Source: JBMNFB01 sp050949085 (lineage in GTDB: Bacteria > Bacillota > UBA994 > UBA5500). From it: a stretch of 64,000 bases of DNA. Each line of letters opens with the position of its first letter. The first letter of the stretch is position 1. Positions 40,736-49,190 of this stretch are shown in pieces. A program made the position numbers and the translations under genes. Location: contig JBMNFB010000009.1 in the NCBI GenBank assembly GCA_050949085.1, positions 1 through 64,000 on the forward strand. The letters run 5' to 3'. The notes under the pieces are model-generated. The model was not told the DNA's origin. It did not search any database and saw nothing but the letters and a program-made list of their open reading frames with translations.

Positions 40736-41437
40736 GTGAAGAAAGCTTTATTACTCTCCCTGGTACTGGTAGTAGCAGTGGGCTTGTTGGCCGGATGCTC
40801 CAAGTCGGTGTATCAGGACGGCACCTACACGGCCGTATCTGATAGCACGGACAACGGCTACATGGAGGCCAAGGTGACCATCGCGAAGGACAAGATCACC
40901 GCCGTCGAGCTGATCGGCTACGACAAGTTTGCCGCTGCTAAGGGTGAATCGTACCCGTGGGATGCGTACCATCAGGCCATCGAGGATATTCCGGCGCAGA
41001 TGGTAGCAGAGAACACCTGGGATGTAGACGGCGTCGCCCAGGCAACTGGTACCACCGAGCAGTCCAAGCAGGCTGCAAAGCGGGCCCTGGAACTGGCCTT
41101 GACCGAGCCTGCCTCGACCGCCAAGTACTTTGATGGCACCTTCATGGGCGTTTCCCCTGCGGATGCTCGCGGTGGGATCACGGTTGTGCAGGTGACGATC
41201 GAGGGCGACGTAATCAAGGCTGTTACGGCCAAGTCGGCGCAGAAGGCTGAAGATGGTTCCCTCGCCTTCAAGGACGAGAGCTACCCGTGGGCGGAGTACT
41301 TCGAAGCCATCGAGAAGGTGCCAGAGCAGATCGTGGAAGCCAACGGCGTTGATGTTGATGGCGTAGCCGGGGCTACCGGAACCAGCACCCAGATTAAAGA
41401 AGCTGTTCAGGACGCTCTGAACAAAGCTACTCGCTAA
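40736..41437 (+). CDS. Extracytoplasmic lipoprotein with two FMN-binding domains (PplA-like)
   Basis: A 233-residue lipoprotein: signal peptide with lipobox LLAGC (Cys21). Two tandem FMN_bind domains of about 100 residues follow, each ending in a flavin-attachment-type motif: DGVAQATGTT and DGVAGATGTS. In the ApbE-modified family the Thr of such DGxSGAT-like motifs receives FMN through a phosphoester bond. Here the Ser is Ala and the first copy has Gln for Gly, so attachment may differ. Listeria PplA has the same layout and shuttles electrons outside the membrane. An ApbE gene follows. GTG 40736 after AGGAGG. Confidence 0.87.
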   Translation: MKKALLLSLVLVVAVGLLAGCSKSVYQDGTYTAVSDSTDNGYMEAKVTIAKDKITAVELIGYDKFAAAKGESYPWDAYHQAIEDIPAQMVAENTWDVDGVAQATGTTEQSKQAAKRALELALTEPASTAKYFDGTFMGVSPADARGGITVVQVTIEGDVIKAVTAKSAQKAEDGSLAFKDESYPWAEYFEAIEKVPEQIVEANGVDVDGVAGATGTSTQIKEAVQDALNKATR

Positions 41438-41472
41438 TCAGGTCAACCCAACCAAAACAAGATAGCTTACAT

Positions 41473-41506
41473 AAAGCAGCCGGAGCTTTGCTCCGGCTGC
41501 TTTGTG
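41473..41506 (+). terminator. Intrinsic terminator
   Basis: GCAGCCGGAGC (41476-41486), loop TTT, GCTCCGGCTGC (41490-41500), then TTTGTG. It ends the lipoprotein transcript. Confidence 0.85.
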
Positions 41507-41530
41507 TCATCGGCAGATTCCGCTGTAAAA

Positions 41531-41559
41531 TGGTCAAGTCAGGGCAGTAGTGCTATAAT
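41531..41559 (+). promoter_or_regulatory. Probable sigma-A promoter of apbE
   Basis: TGGTCA (41531-41536), 17-bp spacer, extended -10 TGC-TATAAT (41551-41559). This means apbE has its own promoter, apart from the lipoprotein gene. Confidence 0.65.
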
Positions 41560-41643
41560 CGAACAGATATGTGAGCTGCCGCGCAGGGCAGCCCGGCTGC
41601 TTCCCGTCCAGCTCACTAGTTCCACGGAGGAAGTGAAATCATC

Positions 41644-42693
41644 ATGCAACGCAGACATCTGATCCTGGTGCTGAGTATGGTCATGGTCGCCGGCCTGATC
41701 GGCGTCGGCTGGTGGCGGTGGAGCGACACCAGGGAGGTCACTCGTTCCGAGTTCCTGATGGGAACCTACATCGAGGCCCGCTTCTATGGCCGCCAGGCGG
41801 CGGCAGCGATGGATGCCGTCTTCGCCCGCCTCGTCGAGATCGAGGAGAAAATGAGCATCAACCTGCCCAGCAGCGAAGTCTCCCAGATCAATGCGCAAGC
41901 CGGGCAGGCAGCGGTCGCCGTCAGTCCCGACACGTTTTTCGTGGTGGAAAGAGCGCTCCATTATGCTGAGCTCACCGCTGGGAAGTTTGACCCCACCGTT
42001 CAGCCGATTGTCTCGCTCTGGAAAATCGGCTCTGAGGAAGCCCGGGTTCCCGCCCCGGCGGAGATTGCGGACAAGCTGGATCTGGTGGACTATCGGGCAG
42101 TCGAGCTGGACAGGGAAAACCAGACAGTTTTTCTCACCCGCGCCGGGATGGGTATCGATCTGGGCGGCATCGCCAAGGGTTATGCCGCCGATGAAACAGC
42201 CCGCATCCTGCGCGAGCATGGCGTCAAGAACGCCTATATCAGCCTGGGCGGCAACCTCTATACGCTAGGGAAGAACCCCAAGGGACGCGACTGGCGTATC
42301 GGCATTCAGGAACCGAAGGTGGAGGCCGCTCAGGGGGCGTTTGTGGCGATTGTGGACACGTCGGGCGAAAGCCTCGTCAGCTCAGGCGGCTATGAACGCT
42401 ACCTGGAGGACGACGGCACGCGCTATCACCACATCATCGACCCAGATACAGGCTACCCGGCGGAGACGGATGTGCTCGGCGTGACCATCATCTCCCCCAG
42501 CTCCATCGATGCCGATGGGCTGAGCACCAGCCTGTTTATCCTCGGCCGCGAGCAGGGCTTGCAGCTGGCCGAGCAGCTGGAGGACGTGGAGGCGATTTTC
42601 ATCGACAAGGATAATTTCATCTACGCCACCAGCGGCATCAGGGACAAGTTGATCATCGCCAATGATGCCTATACGCTGGCCCCCGCAGACTGA
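41644..42693 (+). CDS. apbE: FAD:protein FMN transferase (ApbE family)
   Basis: A 349-residue ApbE with an N-terminal signal anchor (LILVLSMVMVAGLIGVGWW), so outside the membrane. It moves FMN from FAD onto Thr of target proteins. Visible family blocks are LMGTYIEARFYG, AGKFDPTVQP, GMGIDLGGIAKGYAAD, YISLGGNLYTLG, HHIIDPDTGYPAE (metal-binding) and DADGLSTSLFILG. The most likely substrate is the lipoprotein encoded upstream. The next gene starts 27 bp downstream, in one transcript. Confidence 0.93.
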   Translation: MQRRHLILVLSMVMVAGLIGVGWWRWSDTREVTRSEFLMGTYIEARFYGRQAAAAMDAVFARLVEIEEKMSINLPSSEVSQINAQAGQAAVAVSPDTFFVVERALHYAELTAGKFDPTVQPIVSLWKIGSEEARVPAPAEIADKLDLVDYRAVELDRENQTVFLTRAGMGIDLGGIAKGYAADETARILREHGVKNAYISLGGNLYTLGKNPKGRDWRIGIQEPKVEAAQGAFVAIVDTSGESLVSSGGYERYLEDDGTRYHHIIDPDTGYPAETDVLGVTIISPSSIDADGLSTSLFILGREQGLQLAEQLEDVEAIFIDKDNFIYATSGIRDKLIIANDAYTLAPAD

Positions 42694-42720
42694 GCTCGCT
42701 AGCTGATTAGGAGAGAGAAA

Positions 42721-43278
42721 ATGAGCAGAGCAAAAAAACTGGTTCTGATCGGGGTGCTGATCTCGCTGGCTCTGGCGCTGCATGCGGCTGAGCGGCTGAT
42801 CCCCCTGCCCATGGTCGTCCCTGGCGTAAAGCTGGGCCTGGCCAACATCGTCACACTGGTGGCAGTCTTTATCCTGTCACTGCCTGAGCTGGCCCTGCTG
42901 GTGCTGATTCGCACCACGCTCTCGTCGATGTTTGGCGGCGGGCTCTCGGGCTTCCTCTTCAGTCTGTCCGGCGGCATGCTGAGCATGCTGGTCATGTATT
43001 TCCTCTGCCATCGGTTCCAGCGCTCGCTGAGCCTGCCGGCCATCAGCGTTGTCGGCGCCCTCTTTCACAACATCGGGCAGCTGCTGGTGGCCTCGTTCAT
43101 CGTGGAAACGCTGGGCATTTTCTTCTACCTGCCGCTGCTGATCGCCTCGGCGGGAGCGACCGGGCTGGCGGTGGGCTTCACCAGTCTGCTGCTGGTGCGA
43201 GCGCTGGATAATGCCAGGTTTATTCGCGTGGCGCCGGAGATGCGGGTGCTGTTTGAAACGGGCAGCGAAGCCAGATAG
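42721..43278 (+). CDS. Gx transporter family membrane protein (formerly heptaprenyl diphosphate synthase component I family)
   Basis: A 185-residue polytopic protein with about six helices and the family pattern LHAAERLIPLPMVVPGVKLGLANIVTLVAVFIL and SGGMLSMLVMYFL. Often misnamed heptaprenyl diphosphate synthase component I; related to S components of ECF transporters. The same family occurs in the Listeria flavin electron-transfer locus next to ApbE and PplA, and its place behind apbE here agrees with such a role. No synthase, NusG-like (EetA) or Ndh2 gene follows. ATG 42721 has GGAGAG. Confidence 0.85.
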   Translation: MSRAKKLVLIGVLISLALALHAAERLIPLPMVVPGVKLGLANIVTLVAVFILSLPELALLVLIRTTLSSMFGGGLSGFLFSLSGGMLSMLVMYFLCHRFQRSLSLPAISVVGALFHNIGQLLVASFIVETLGIFFYLPLLIASAGATGLAVGFTSLLLVRALDNARFIRVAPEMRVLFETGSEAR

Positions 43279-43311
43279 AACAACCAAGAATACCAAGACA
43301 TGCGAAGGCAA

Positions 43312-43367
43312 AGGTCCTGTCTCAATCGCTCTTCAATGAGCGCAATGTGACAGGACCTGTTTTCTTA
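43312..43367 (+). terminator. Intrinsic terminator of the apbE operon
   Basis: AGGTCCTGTC (43312-43321) and GACAGGACCT (43349-43358) with a smaller inner hairpin GCTC...GAGC, followed by GTTTTCTT. Confidence 0.75.
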
Positions 43368-43411
43368 CCAGCCGTATCGGCGCAACCACTGGCCGATCGC
43401 ACCCTGGGTGG

Positions 43412-43804
43412 CTAGTCAGTCTCAGAATCGCGTGAAGCCGCCCGCCTTTGCTGCACGTTCTGGCGCCACTCCTGATCTTCCGCCTGCTGACGGTGCCGCC
43501 AGAGCTCCAGCAGGGAGCGCACCTGCGCCTCTTCTGCATCGCTGAGCAGCGTGCCATCCTCCAGGCATTCCTCGAAGTACTCGACGATCTCGTCGGTGGC
43601 AATCAGAGGGTAGAACGTCCCTCCCCCACATTCTGGGCAGAGGGGCACCCAGAGGCTGCTCAGGTAGGGCTGTACTTCTCTGCCGTTCTTCAGTGCCCAG
43701 AGATCAATCTGCTTCCAGTCGTCAGGCAGGTTCTGAACCAGCTCCTCGAAGTCCAGCCCCTTGCCGCACTGGGCACAGATCAGATATCCGGTATCCAGGC
43801 TCAT
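43412..43804 (-). CDS. Zinc-ribbon hypothetical protein
   Basis: A 130-residue soluble protein with two Cys pairs that could bind one zinc, CAQCG (residues 10-14) and CPECG (56-60), followed by an acidic helical region (EIVEYFEECLEDGTLLSDAEEAQVRSLLELW) and a charged tail. Family not recognised. ATG 43804 has GAGGGGGTG. It sits 16 bp behind the M20 gene 43821-44954 on the same strand, so they are probably co-transcribed. Confidence 0.65.
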   Translation of the reverse strand: MSLDTGYLICAQCGKGLDFEELVQNLPDDWKQIDLWALKNGREVQPYLSSLWVPLCPECGGGTFYPLIATDEIVEYFEECLEDGTLLSDAEEAQVRSLLELWRHRQQAEDQEWRQNVQQRRAASRDSETD

Positions 43805-43820
43805 GCAAGCACCCCCTCAA

Positions 43821-44954
43821 TCAGCGCAACAGTGTGGCCACGAGCAGGCAGAGTTGAGTCATGCCCAGGGGAATCGGCCGGATATCCAGCGATTCATCCA
43901 GACGATGGGCGCCGGAGCCGGTGGTGATACCGATGCAGATGGCCGGAATGCCCTGGCTGAGTGGCACGTTGGCATCGGTGCTGCTGGGAGCAGAGCTGGG
44001 CGTGATGTCCAGTGCCCGCAGCGTCTCATTGGCCAACTGCACCAGGGAGTGATCGGCTGGCAGCGCTCCTCCTGGGCGATCACCCACGACCTCCGTCTCC
44101 AGCTCGACCGCACTGGCAGTGGCGTGCCGCTCAAGGATGGCGCGCACTTGCTTCTCCAGTTCGGCCAGGCTGGCATCGGACGTGGAGCGCATATCGATGA
44201 GCATTTCGGCCGTCTGGGCAATGGTGTTGATTGATGTGCCGCCGGAGATGACACCCACGTTATAGGTGGTGCGCGGATCGGCCGGCACCTCGAGATGGGA
44301 GATGTCAGCGATCATCCGGCCGAGGGTATGTATGGCGCTGGGCACACCGAAATCGCCCCAGCTATGTCCCCCACCGGTGGAAACCAGAACGCGCAGGCGA
44401 CGGCTGGCAATACCGGCATGGATCACGCCACCCAGATTGCCGTCCACGGCGATTACCAGGTCCACCTCCTGGCCATAGCGGGCCATAGCCGCCTTCATGC
44501 CCCGCAGGTCACCCAGGCCCTCCTCCCCGGCGGTGCCAACGAGAATCAGTCGGCCGCGCAGCGGGATCTCCATCTCGCGCAGGCCTTTCACCAGATGGAT
44601 CAGGCTGGCTACTGCAGTGGAGTCATCGCGGATGCCAGGCGCATGCAGCTCGTGCCCGATCCGCTTGACGGTAACGTCGGTTCCTTCGGGGAAGACGGTA
44701 TCCAGATGGGCGGCCAGCAGCAATGTAGGCCCACCCTCGGCGCCGCGGATCTCGGCATAAACGTTGGGTGTATCGTCGATCTGAACGTCGTCTGCGCCGA
44801 CCTCACGCAGGCGGCGAGCCAGGTACTCAGCCCGCTCCCTCTCCATGAACGGCGGAGCCGGCACCTCGCAGACAGCGATGTTCTCAGCCACCATGTCCTC
44901 CAGGCGTTCAGTGTAATAGGTCTTAACCCTCTGCAGCAACTGTTTATCCACCAT
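43821..44954 (-). CDS. M20 family metallopeptidase
   Basis: A 377-residue peptidase. Zinc ligands and catalytic residues by pattern: AAHLDTVFP (His and catalytic Asp), GIRDDSTAVAS (bridging Asp), GTAGEEGLGD (catalytic Glu and ligand Glu), VDGNLGGV and a C-terminal TGSGAHRLDESLD with the last His. The dimerisation domain lies between (GGGHSWGDFGVPSAIHTLG). Such proteins include tripeptide and dipeptide peptidases and carboxypeptidases; the peptide preference is not predictable. No signal peptide. Confidence 0.9.
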   Translation of the reverse strand: MVDKQLLQRVKTYYTERLEDMVAENIAVCEVPAPPFMERERAEYLARRLREVGADDVQIDDTPNVYAEIRGAEGGPTLLLAAHLDTVFPEGTDVTVKRIGHELHAPGIRDDSTAVASLIHLVKGLREMEIPLRGRLILVGTAGEEGLGDLRGMKAAMARYGQEVDLVIAVDGNLGGVIHAGIASRRLRVLVSTGGGHSWGDFGVPSAIHTLGRMIADISHLEVPADPRTTYNVGVISGGTSINTIAQTAEMLIDMRSTSDASLAELEKQVRAILERHATASAVELETEVVGDRPGGALPADHSLVQLANETLRALDITPSSAPSSTDANVPLSQGIPAICIGITTGSGAHRLDESLDIRPIPLGMTQLCLLVATLLR

Positions 44955-45186
44955 AGTCCTTCCTCCCTTTCCTGACTCGTGCTCTTGTCCAGGGGCGACA
45001 GCTCAGGTCTATTCTCTGCGGCGGCGGTGAGTCTATGCGCAGGAGAGCTATCCCGGTGCCGCGCCTTTGGCTCCCAGTTTATCACACAGCAGGCGGCGCG
45101 GGGAAAGAATATGCATAGTCTGCAGGGAAGGAAAGGCTAGTCCCTTGACGAAACCTATAGCTGAGTAAGCCTAAGGAGGGACAGCA

Positions 45187-47181
45187 GTGGCAAAAGGAAA
45201 AAGAAGAATCACCATTGAGGATATCTACCAGATGAAGTGGGCCAGCGACCCGCAGATTTCGCCCGATGGCCAGCGGATTGCCTATGTGGTCAAGGAGACT
45301 GATCCCAACGATAAGACGAAGTATATCTCGCGGATCTGGATGGTGGAGACGGCTGGCGGGAAGCCGCTACAGCTGACCAACGGGCCGCGCCAGGACTCCA
45401 ACCCGCGCTGGTCGCCAGATGGCAGTCAGCTGGCGTTTAACTCCAACCGCGGCGATGGCAACCAGATCTGGCTGCTCTCGATGCGCGGTGGCGAGGCATT
45501 GCAGCTGACCAAGGGCAAGAACAGCGCTGGCACTCCGCTCTGGTCGCCTGACGGCAGCCAGATCGCCTTTGTCAGCCGCATCGCTCCCGAGGCGGCCGAA
45601 GAGGGCGAGGAGAAAAGCGATGTGCGGGTAATCACCCGCCTGCACTACAAGCAGAACGGTGCTGGCTTCCTGGATGATAAAGTCGCCCAGATCTGCGTGG
45701 TTGACGTGGCCAGCGGCGAGCAGAGGCAGGTGACCAGCGGCGAGCATAATTGCAGCAGCCCTACCTGGTCGCCCTGCGGCCAGTATCTGGCTTTCGCCTC
45801 CAACCGCACCGAGGATGCGGACTACAACAGCCAGTCGGATATCTGGGTCGTACCGGTCAGCGGCGGCGAGCTGCGCCGCTTGACACCAGGCGCCGGGCCA
45901 TGCCACAGCCCCAGCTGGTCGCCAGACGGCAAGCTGATCGCCTATGTGGGACATAACAACGAGTATAAGGGAGCTACCCTGGGAAGGATCTTCGTCATCC
46001 CGGCGGAAGGCGGCGAACCCCGGATGCTGACCGGCGATTTTGATCAGACGCCAGGCGCTGGCGTCGGCGGCGATATGGTCAGTTCGCCAGCTCCCGGCCT
46101 GATCTGGACGGCGGATAGCAGCCAGCTCGTCTTCCTCTCCTCCTGGCACGGACAGACGCACATCTATCAGGTGTCGGTGGCAGGCGATCCGCTGGTCCAG
46201 CAGATCAGCCCCACGGAAAAGCGGGTTGTGTATGGTATGAGCTACGCGCCTCAGTGCGGCCGCTTCGCGGTGACCATCACGCAGCCGGACAATATCGGCG
46301 ATGTCTACACCCTGCTGGCCGGCGAAGAGCCGCAGCGCCTGACCGAGCTGAACAAGAAGCTCCTGGACGAAGTGGAGCTGACCATGCCAGAAGGTTTCAC
46401 CCACGAGGTCGAAGGCATGACCACCGAGGGCTGGGTGATGAAGCCGGTGGGCTTCAAGCCAGGCGTCAAGTATCCGCTCATCCTGGAGGTGCACGGCGGC
46501 CCGCATGCGGCCTACGGGTATGCGTTCATGCACGAGTTCCATGTGCTCTGCGCCGCCGGCTTCGTCGTCCTCTTTACCAACCCGCCGGGGAGTTCCGGCT
46601 ATGGCCAGGAGTTCCTGATCCAGACCCACCACGATTGGGGCGGAAGGGACTACCGGGCGATCATGGCCTGCGTTGACCTGGTCAGCCAGTATGACTATGT
46701 CGACACCGAGCGCCTCGGCGTCACCGGGGGCAGCTACGGCGGCTATATGACCAACTGGATTATCGGGCACGACAACCGCTTCAAGGCAGCCGTCACCCAG
46801 CGCAGCACCTGCAACCGCTACAGCATGTTCGGCACCAGCGACGTCGGCTTCCGCAACGGCGACTTTGAGCTGAACGGCAATCCGTGGGACAACCCGGAGC
46901 ACTATCTGGAGCACTCGCCGATCACCTATGTAAAGAACATCGAAACGCCGCTGCTCCTGATCCATAGCGAGCAAGACCTGCGCTGCCCGATCGAGCAGGC
47001 GGAGCAGTTCTATACAGCCCTGAAGTGGCTGCGCAAGGAAGCCGTGTTCGTGCGCTTCCCCAACGAGAACCACGAGCTCTCCCGCTCCGGTCAGCCGCGG
47101 CACCGCGTCGAGCGCCTGCAGTGGATCGTGAACTGGATGAAGAAGTACATCCCTGTTCGGGCGGAGGAATACGCTAACTGA
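45187..47181 (+). CDS. S9 family peptidase (acylaminoacyl peptidase / prolyl oligopeptidase-like)
   Basis: A 664-residue serine peptidase. Residues 1-400 form a TolB-like beta-propeller (repeated SPDGxxIAY/WSPDGSQ motifs); residues 410-664 form an alpha/beta hydrolase with nucleophile Ser516 (GGSYGGYM), Asp597 (HSEQDLRCP) and His629 (NENHELSRSG). The propeller limits substrates to short peptides. There is no signal peptide, so it is cytoplasmic. GTG 45187 has AAGGAGGGA upstream. A strong terminator is at 47318-47347. Confidence 0.94.
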   Translation: MAKGKRRITIEDIYQMKWASDPQISPDGQRIAYVVKETDPNDKTKYISRIWMVETAGGKPLQLTNGPRQDSNPRWSPDGSQLAFNSNRGDGNQIWLLSMRGGEALQLTKGKNSAGTPLWSPDGSQIAFVSRIAPEAAEEGEEKSDVRVITRLHYKQNGAGFLDDKVAQICVVDVASGEQRQVTSGEHNCSSPTWSPCGQYLAFASNRTEDADYNSQSDIWVVPVSGGELRRLTPGAGPCHSPSWSPDGKLIAYVGHNNEYKGATLGRIFVIPAEGGEPRMLTGDFDQTPGAGVGGDMVSSPAPGLIWTADSSQLVFLSSWHGQTHIYQVSVAGDPLVQQISPTEKRVVYGMSYAPQCGRFAVTITQPDNIGDVYTLLAGEEPQRLTELNKKLLDEVELTMPEGFTHEVEGMTTEGWVMKPVGFKPGVKYPLILEVHGGPHAAYGYAFMHEFHVLCAAGFVVLFTNPPGSSGYGQEFLIQTHHDWGGRDYRAIMACVDLVSQYDYVDTERLGVTGGSYGGYMTNWIIGHDNRFKAAVTQRSTCNRYSMFGTSDVGFRNGDFELNGNPWDNPEHYLEHSPITYVKNIETPLLLIHSEQDLRCPIEQAEQFYTALKWLRKEAVFVRFPNENHELSRSGQPRHRVERLQWIVNWMKKYIPVRAEEYAN

Positions 47182-47317
47182 GCAGTGGGATGTGGGAAGT
47201 GCGTAGCGGGAGTGAGCGATGAGAGATGAGGAGATCACTCACTGCTGAGTGGTGAGAGTTATACCTGAAAGCTGAAGGATATGGGTTAGAAGCGAGCGCA
47301 TAATTACCCTAGTTGAG

Positions 47318-47347
47318 AAGAGGAGGGGCTACCCCCTCCTCTTTTTT
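47318..47347. terminator. Intrinsic terminator
   Basis: AAGAGGAGGGG (47318-47328), loop CTAC, CCCCTCCTCTT (47333-47343), then TTTT. It also faces the convergent gene ending at 47353. Confidence 0.9.
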
Positions 47348-47352
47348 CCCGC

Positions 47353-47880
47353 TCACATCTCCCGCTCCAACCAGGCCGCTGCGTATTCCGCAAGCGGCTG
47401 GTTGTCGATGACCAGGTGTCCGCTCGGGTCAATCCGAATCTGGAAGAAGTTCAGCACCAGGGCATCCTCCACCAGGTAGGGCTGGGGTAGCAGGTCGGGC
47501 ATGATGCGCAGATAGCCGGGCAGCTCCCTTCCCTGCCGCTTGAGGCGGGCGGTGCTATGCTCCAGCTGCAGGCGGCGCAGCGGGAAGATGATGTCAAAGC
47601 GCTGGCCGATCTGCTCGATAGCTTGCTGATTCGCCTGCCAGAACTGCGCCAGGGCCGGGTGGGGCAGCGGTGGCGCAGCCGAGAGATCGCCGAGGCTCTT
47701 CAGTGTCCTGGCCAGGTCCTCCGGTGCGAGCTGCAGCACGTCCTGATACTTGCGTAACGCCCCCTGATACTGCGGCAGCAGGATCAGCGCATCGACGAAG
47801 CCCTCGTCGAGAGGCATCTGCTGCGCCAGCTGCTGCCACAGGTCATAATACGCGTCAAGAACTGTGAAATCCGGTTTCAT
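47353..47880 (-). CDS. Hypothetical protein, 175 residues
   Basis: ATG 47880 has GGGGGGAG 9 nt upstream; the longer frame to 47964 overlaps the next gene and starts with non-typical sequence. The product is soluble, helical in the first half (DAYYDLWQQLAQQMPLDEGFVDALILL) and beta-rich at the end (PDLLPQPYLVEDALVLNFFQIRIDPSGHLVIDNQ). Family not recognised. It may be co-transcribed with the upstream lipoprotein gene, whose stop codon lies 56 bp away. Confidence 0.6.
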   Translation of the reverse strand: MKPDFTVLDAYYDLWQQLAQQMPLDEGFVDALILLPQYQGALRKYQDVLQLAPEDLARTLKSLGDLSAAPPLPHPALAQFWQANQQAIEQIGQRFDIIFPLRRLQLEHSTARLKRQGRELPGYLRIMPDLLPQPYLVEDALVLNFFQIRIDPSGHLVIDNQPLAEYAAAWLEREM

Positions 47881-47935
47881 CAGTCTCCCCCCTAGCGAGT
47901 CCGGCCGGCCATCAAGCCCGCAGGACCCGTTACTC

Positions 47936-48928
47936 TCACAGATCAATCTTCTCCAGCAGGGCAAAATCCTCCTCTTCCGCAGCGTTGGGGTTGAAGCGAC
48001 CGTAGTAGATGGACGCGCCGTCCTCGGACCAGACGGGACTGAAGACTGGCTGACCCTCGGTCAGCTGGCGCGGTCGCCCGGCACCGTGGTCCAACAGCCA
48101 GAGTGCGGTGCCACCCTGGTCATCCTGCACGATGTAGGCCACCTGAGTCGGCTGGCCGGGCCGGGGCGCAAACTGCCAGATAGTAGCCGAGACGATCTGC
48201 TCGGCGCCGCTCCCATCTTCGACGGAAGCTACGTTCAGCCCGCCCCCCTCCAGAGAGTTACTGAAGTAGAGCCGATCGCCGGCGATGGCAAACGCTTCGC
48301 CCTGGACAAGGCGAGTGGGATCGACGCCTGTCGGATCGATCGAGGCGATGAAGGCTGGTTCATCGTCCGGAAAACTGTTGAAGAGGATTCGCTGGCGTCC
48401 GTCCTCCAGGCTGACCCACGCCAGCTGCCGAATCGATTCGGCCTGAGCGATCTCCCCCAACTGACGCCCCTGACGGTCGATGCGTACGATGGTATCGTCG
48501 ATGACAACGGCCAGTTCCTGACCATCAGGTGACCAGGCAATGGGGCCCAACGTCCGCTGATCGTCGATAAGCGCCATAGGGTTTGAGCCAGTGTCGTCAG
48601 CCAGCCAGAGCTGATCGGTTGCCCAGGCCAGTTGGCGGCCATCGGGTGAGAAAGCCGGGTAGAAGCTGGGGGTCATGAAGTCCAGGATCTTGCGAGCCTC
48701 CGCCCTGTCTACACTGAAGAGCCAGCCCTCAAACGACTCGCTTCCCTCGCGGACGAGGAGCAGCTGTTGGCCACCTGGCTGGAGCAGCACCGGCTCACCC
48801 CCACCCAGGCTGACGGGTTCGGGCGGGCTCTCGCCCGCAAAGAAGCGGCACCCAGTAGTCAGCGTAGCGATCAGGGCGAGGCTGAGCAATAGCGGCAAGA
48901 GGCTGGTGCGACTGGTCAAGTTACCCAC
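47936..48928 (-). CDS. TolB-like beta-propeller lipoprotein
   Basis: A 330-residue lipoprotein: signal peptide ending in the lipobox LTTGC (Cys27). WD40/TolB-type repeats follow (FYPAFSPDGRQLAWA, GPIAWSPDGQELAVV, FSPVWSEDGASIYY). Probably outside the membrane, as a scaffold or binding protein. No enzyme domain was seen. The partner is unknown. GTG/ATG start at 48928 with GAGGGAGTGG upstream. Confidence 0.8.
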   Translation of the reverse strand: MGNLTSRTSLLPLLLSLALIATLTTGCRFFAGESPPEPVSLGGGEPVLLQPGGQQLLLVREGSESFEGWLFSVDRAEARKILDFMTPSFYPAFSPDGRQLAWATDQLWLADDTGSNPMALIDDQRTLGPIAWSPDGQELAVVIDDTIVRIDRQGRQLGEIAQAESIRQLAWVSLEDGRQRILFNSFPDDEPAFIASIDPTGVDPTRLVQGEAFAIAGDRLYFSNSLEGGGLNVASVEDGSGAEQIVSATIWQFAPRPGQPTQVAYIVQDDQGGTALWLLDHGAGRPRQLTEGQPVFSPVWSEDGASIYYGRFNPNAAEEEDFALLEKIDL

Positions 48929-49091
48929 TCCCTCTCTGTTAGTCCTGGGTTATTTTCCGCAGAGTGGGGTCGCGATCATACATATTGTGACAATAGCAGG
49001 GATAAAGTATAGCTGAGCATTCTCCTCCCCGGCAGCCGAGGCTGCTTGACAAGGATGCTCTGACGACAAACCTATACCCCAAAACCCCAGA

Positions 49092-49126
49092 AGACAATTC
49101 CGCCTGACGGCGGTCTTGTCTTTTTT
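49092..49126 (+). terminator. Terminator hairpin in a gene-less leader
   Basis: AGACAA and CCGCC (49092-49104), loop TGAC, GGCGG and TTGTCT (49109-49121), with a 2x2 internal loop, then TTTTTT. No gene precedes it on the plus strand for at least 160 bp (the neighbour at 48928 runs away from it). It could be an attenuator for the gene at 49191 or the end of a small RNA. Confidence 0.6.
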
Positions 49127-49190
49127 GCCTGTCCTAAACTGCCAGCACCTGACGTAAGCTGTAGGGAACTCGTTCGCAGGAGGATTGACG

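Noticed and set aside
42721..43278. Heptaprenyl diphosphate synthase component I
   Set aside because: The traditional name comes from an old family label; the protein is polytopic and the genetic context is flavin-related, with no component II gene nearby.
45367..47238. Minus-strand frame of 623 residues
   Set aside because: It is the shadow of the S9 peptidase gene; the plus-strand product has complete catalytic motifs and a ribosome binding site.
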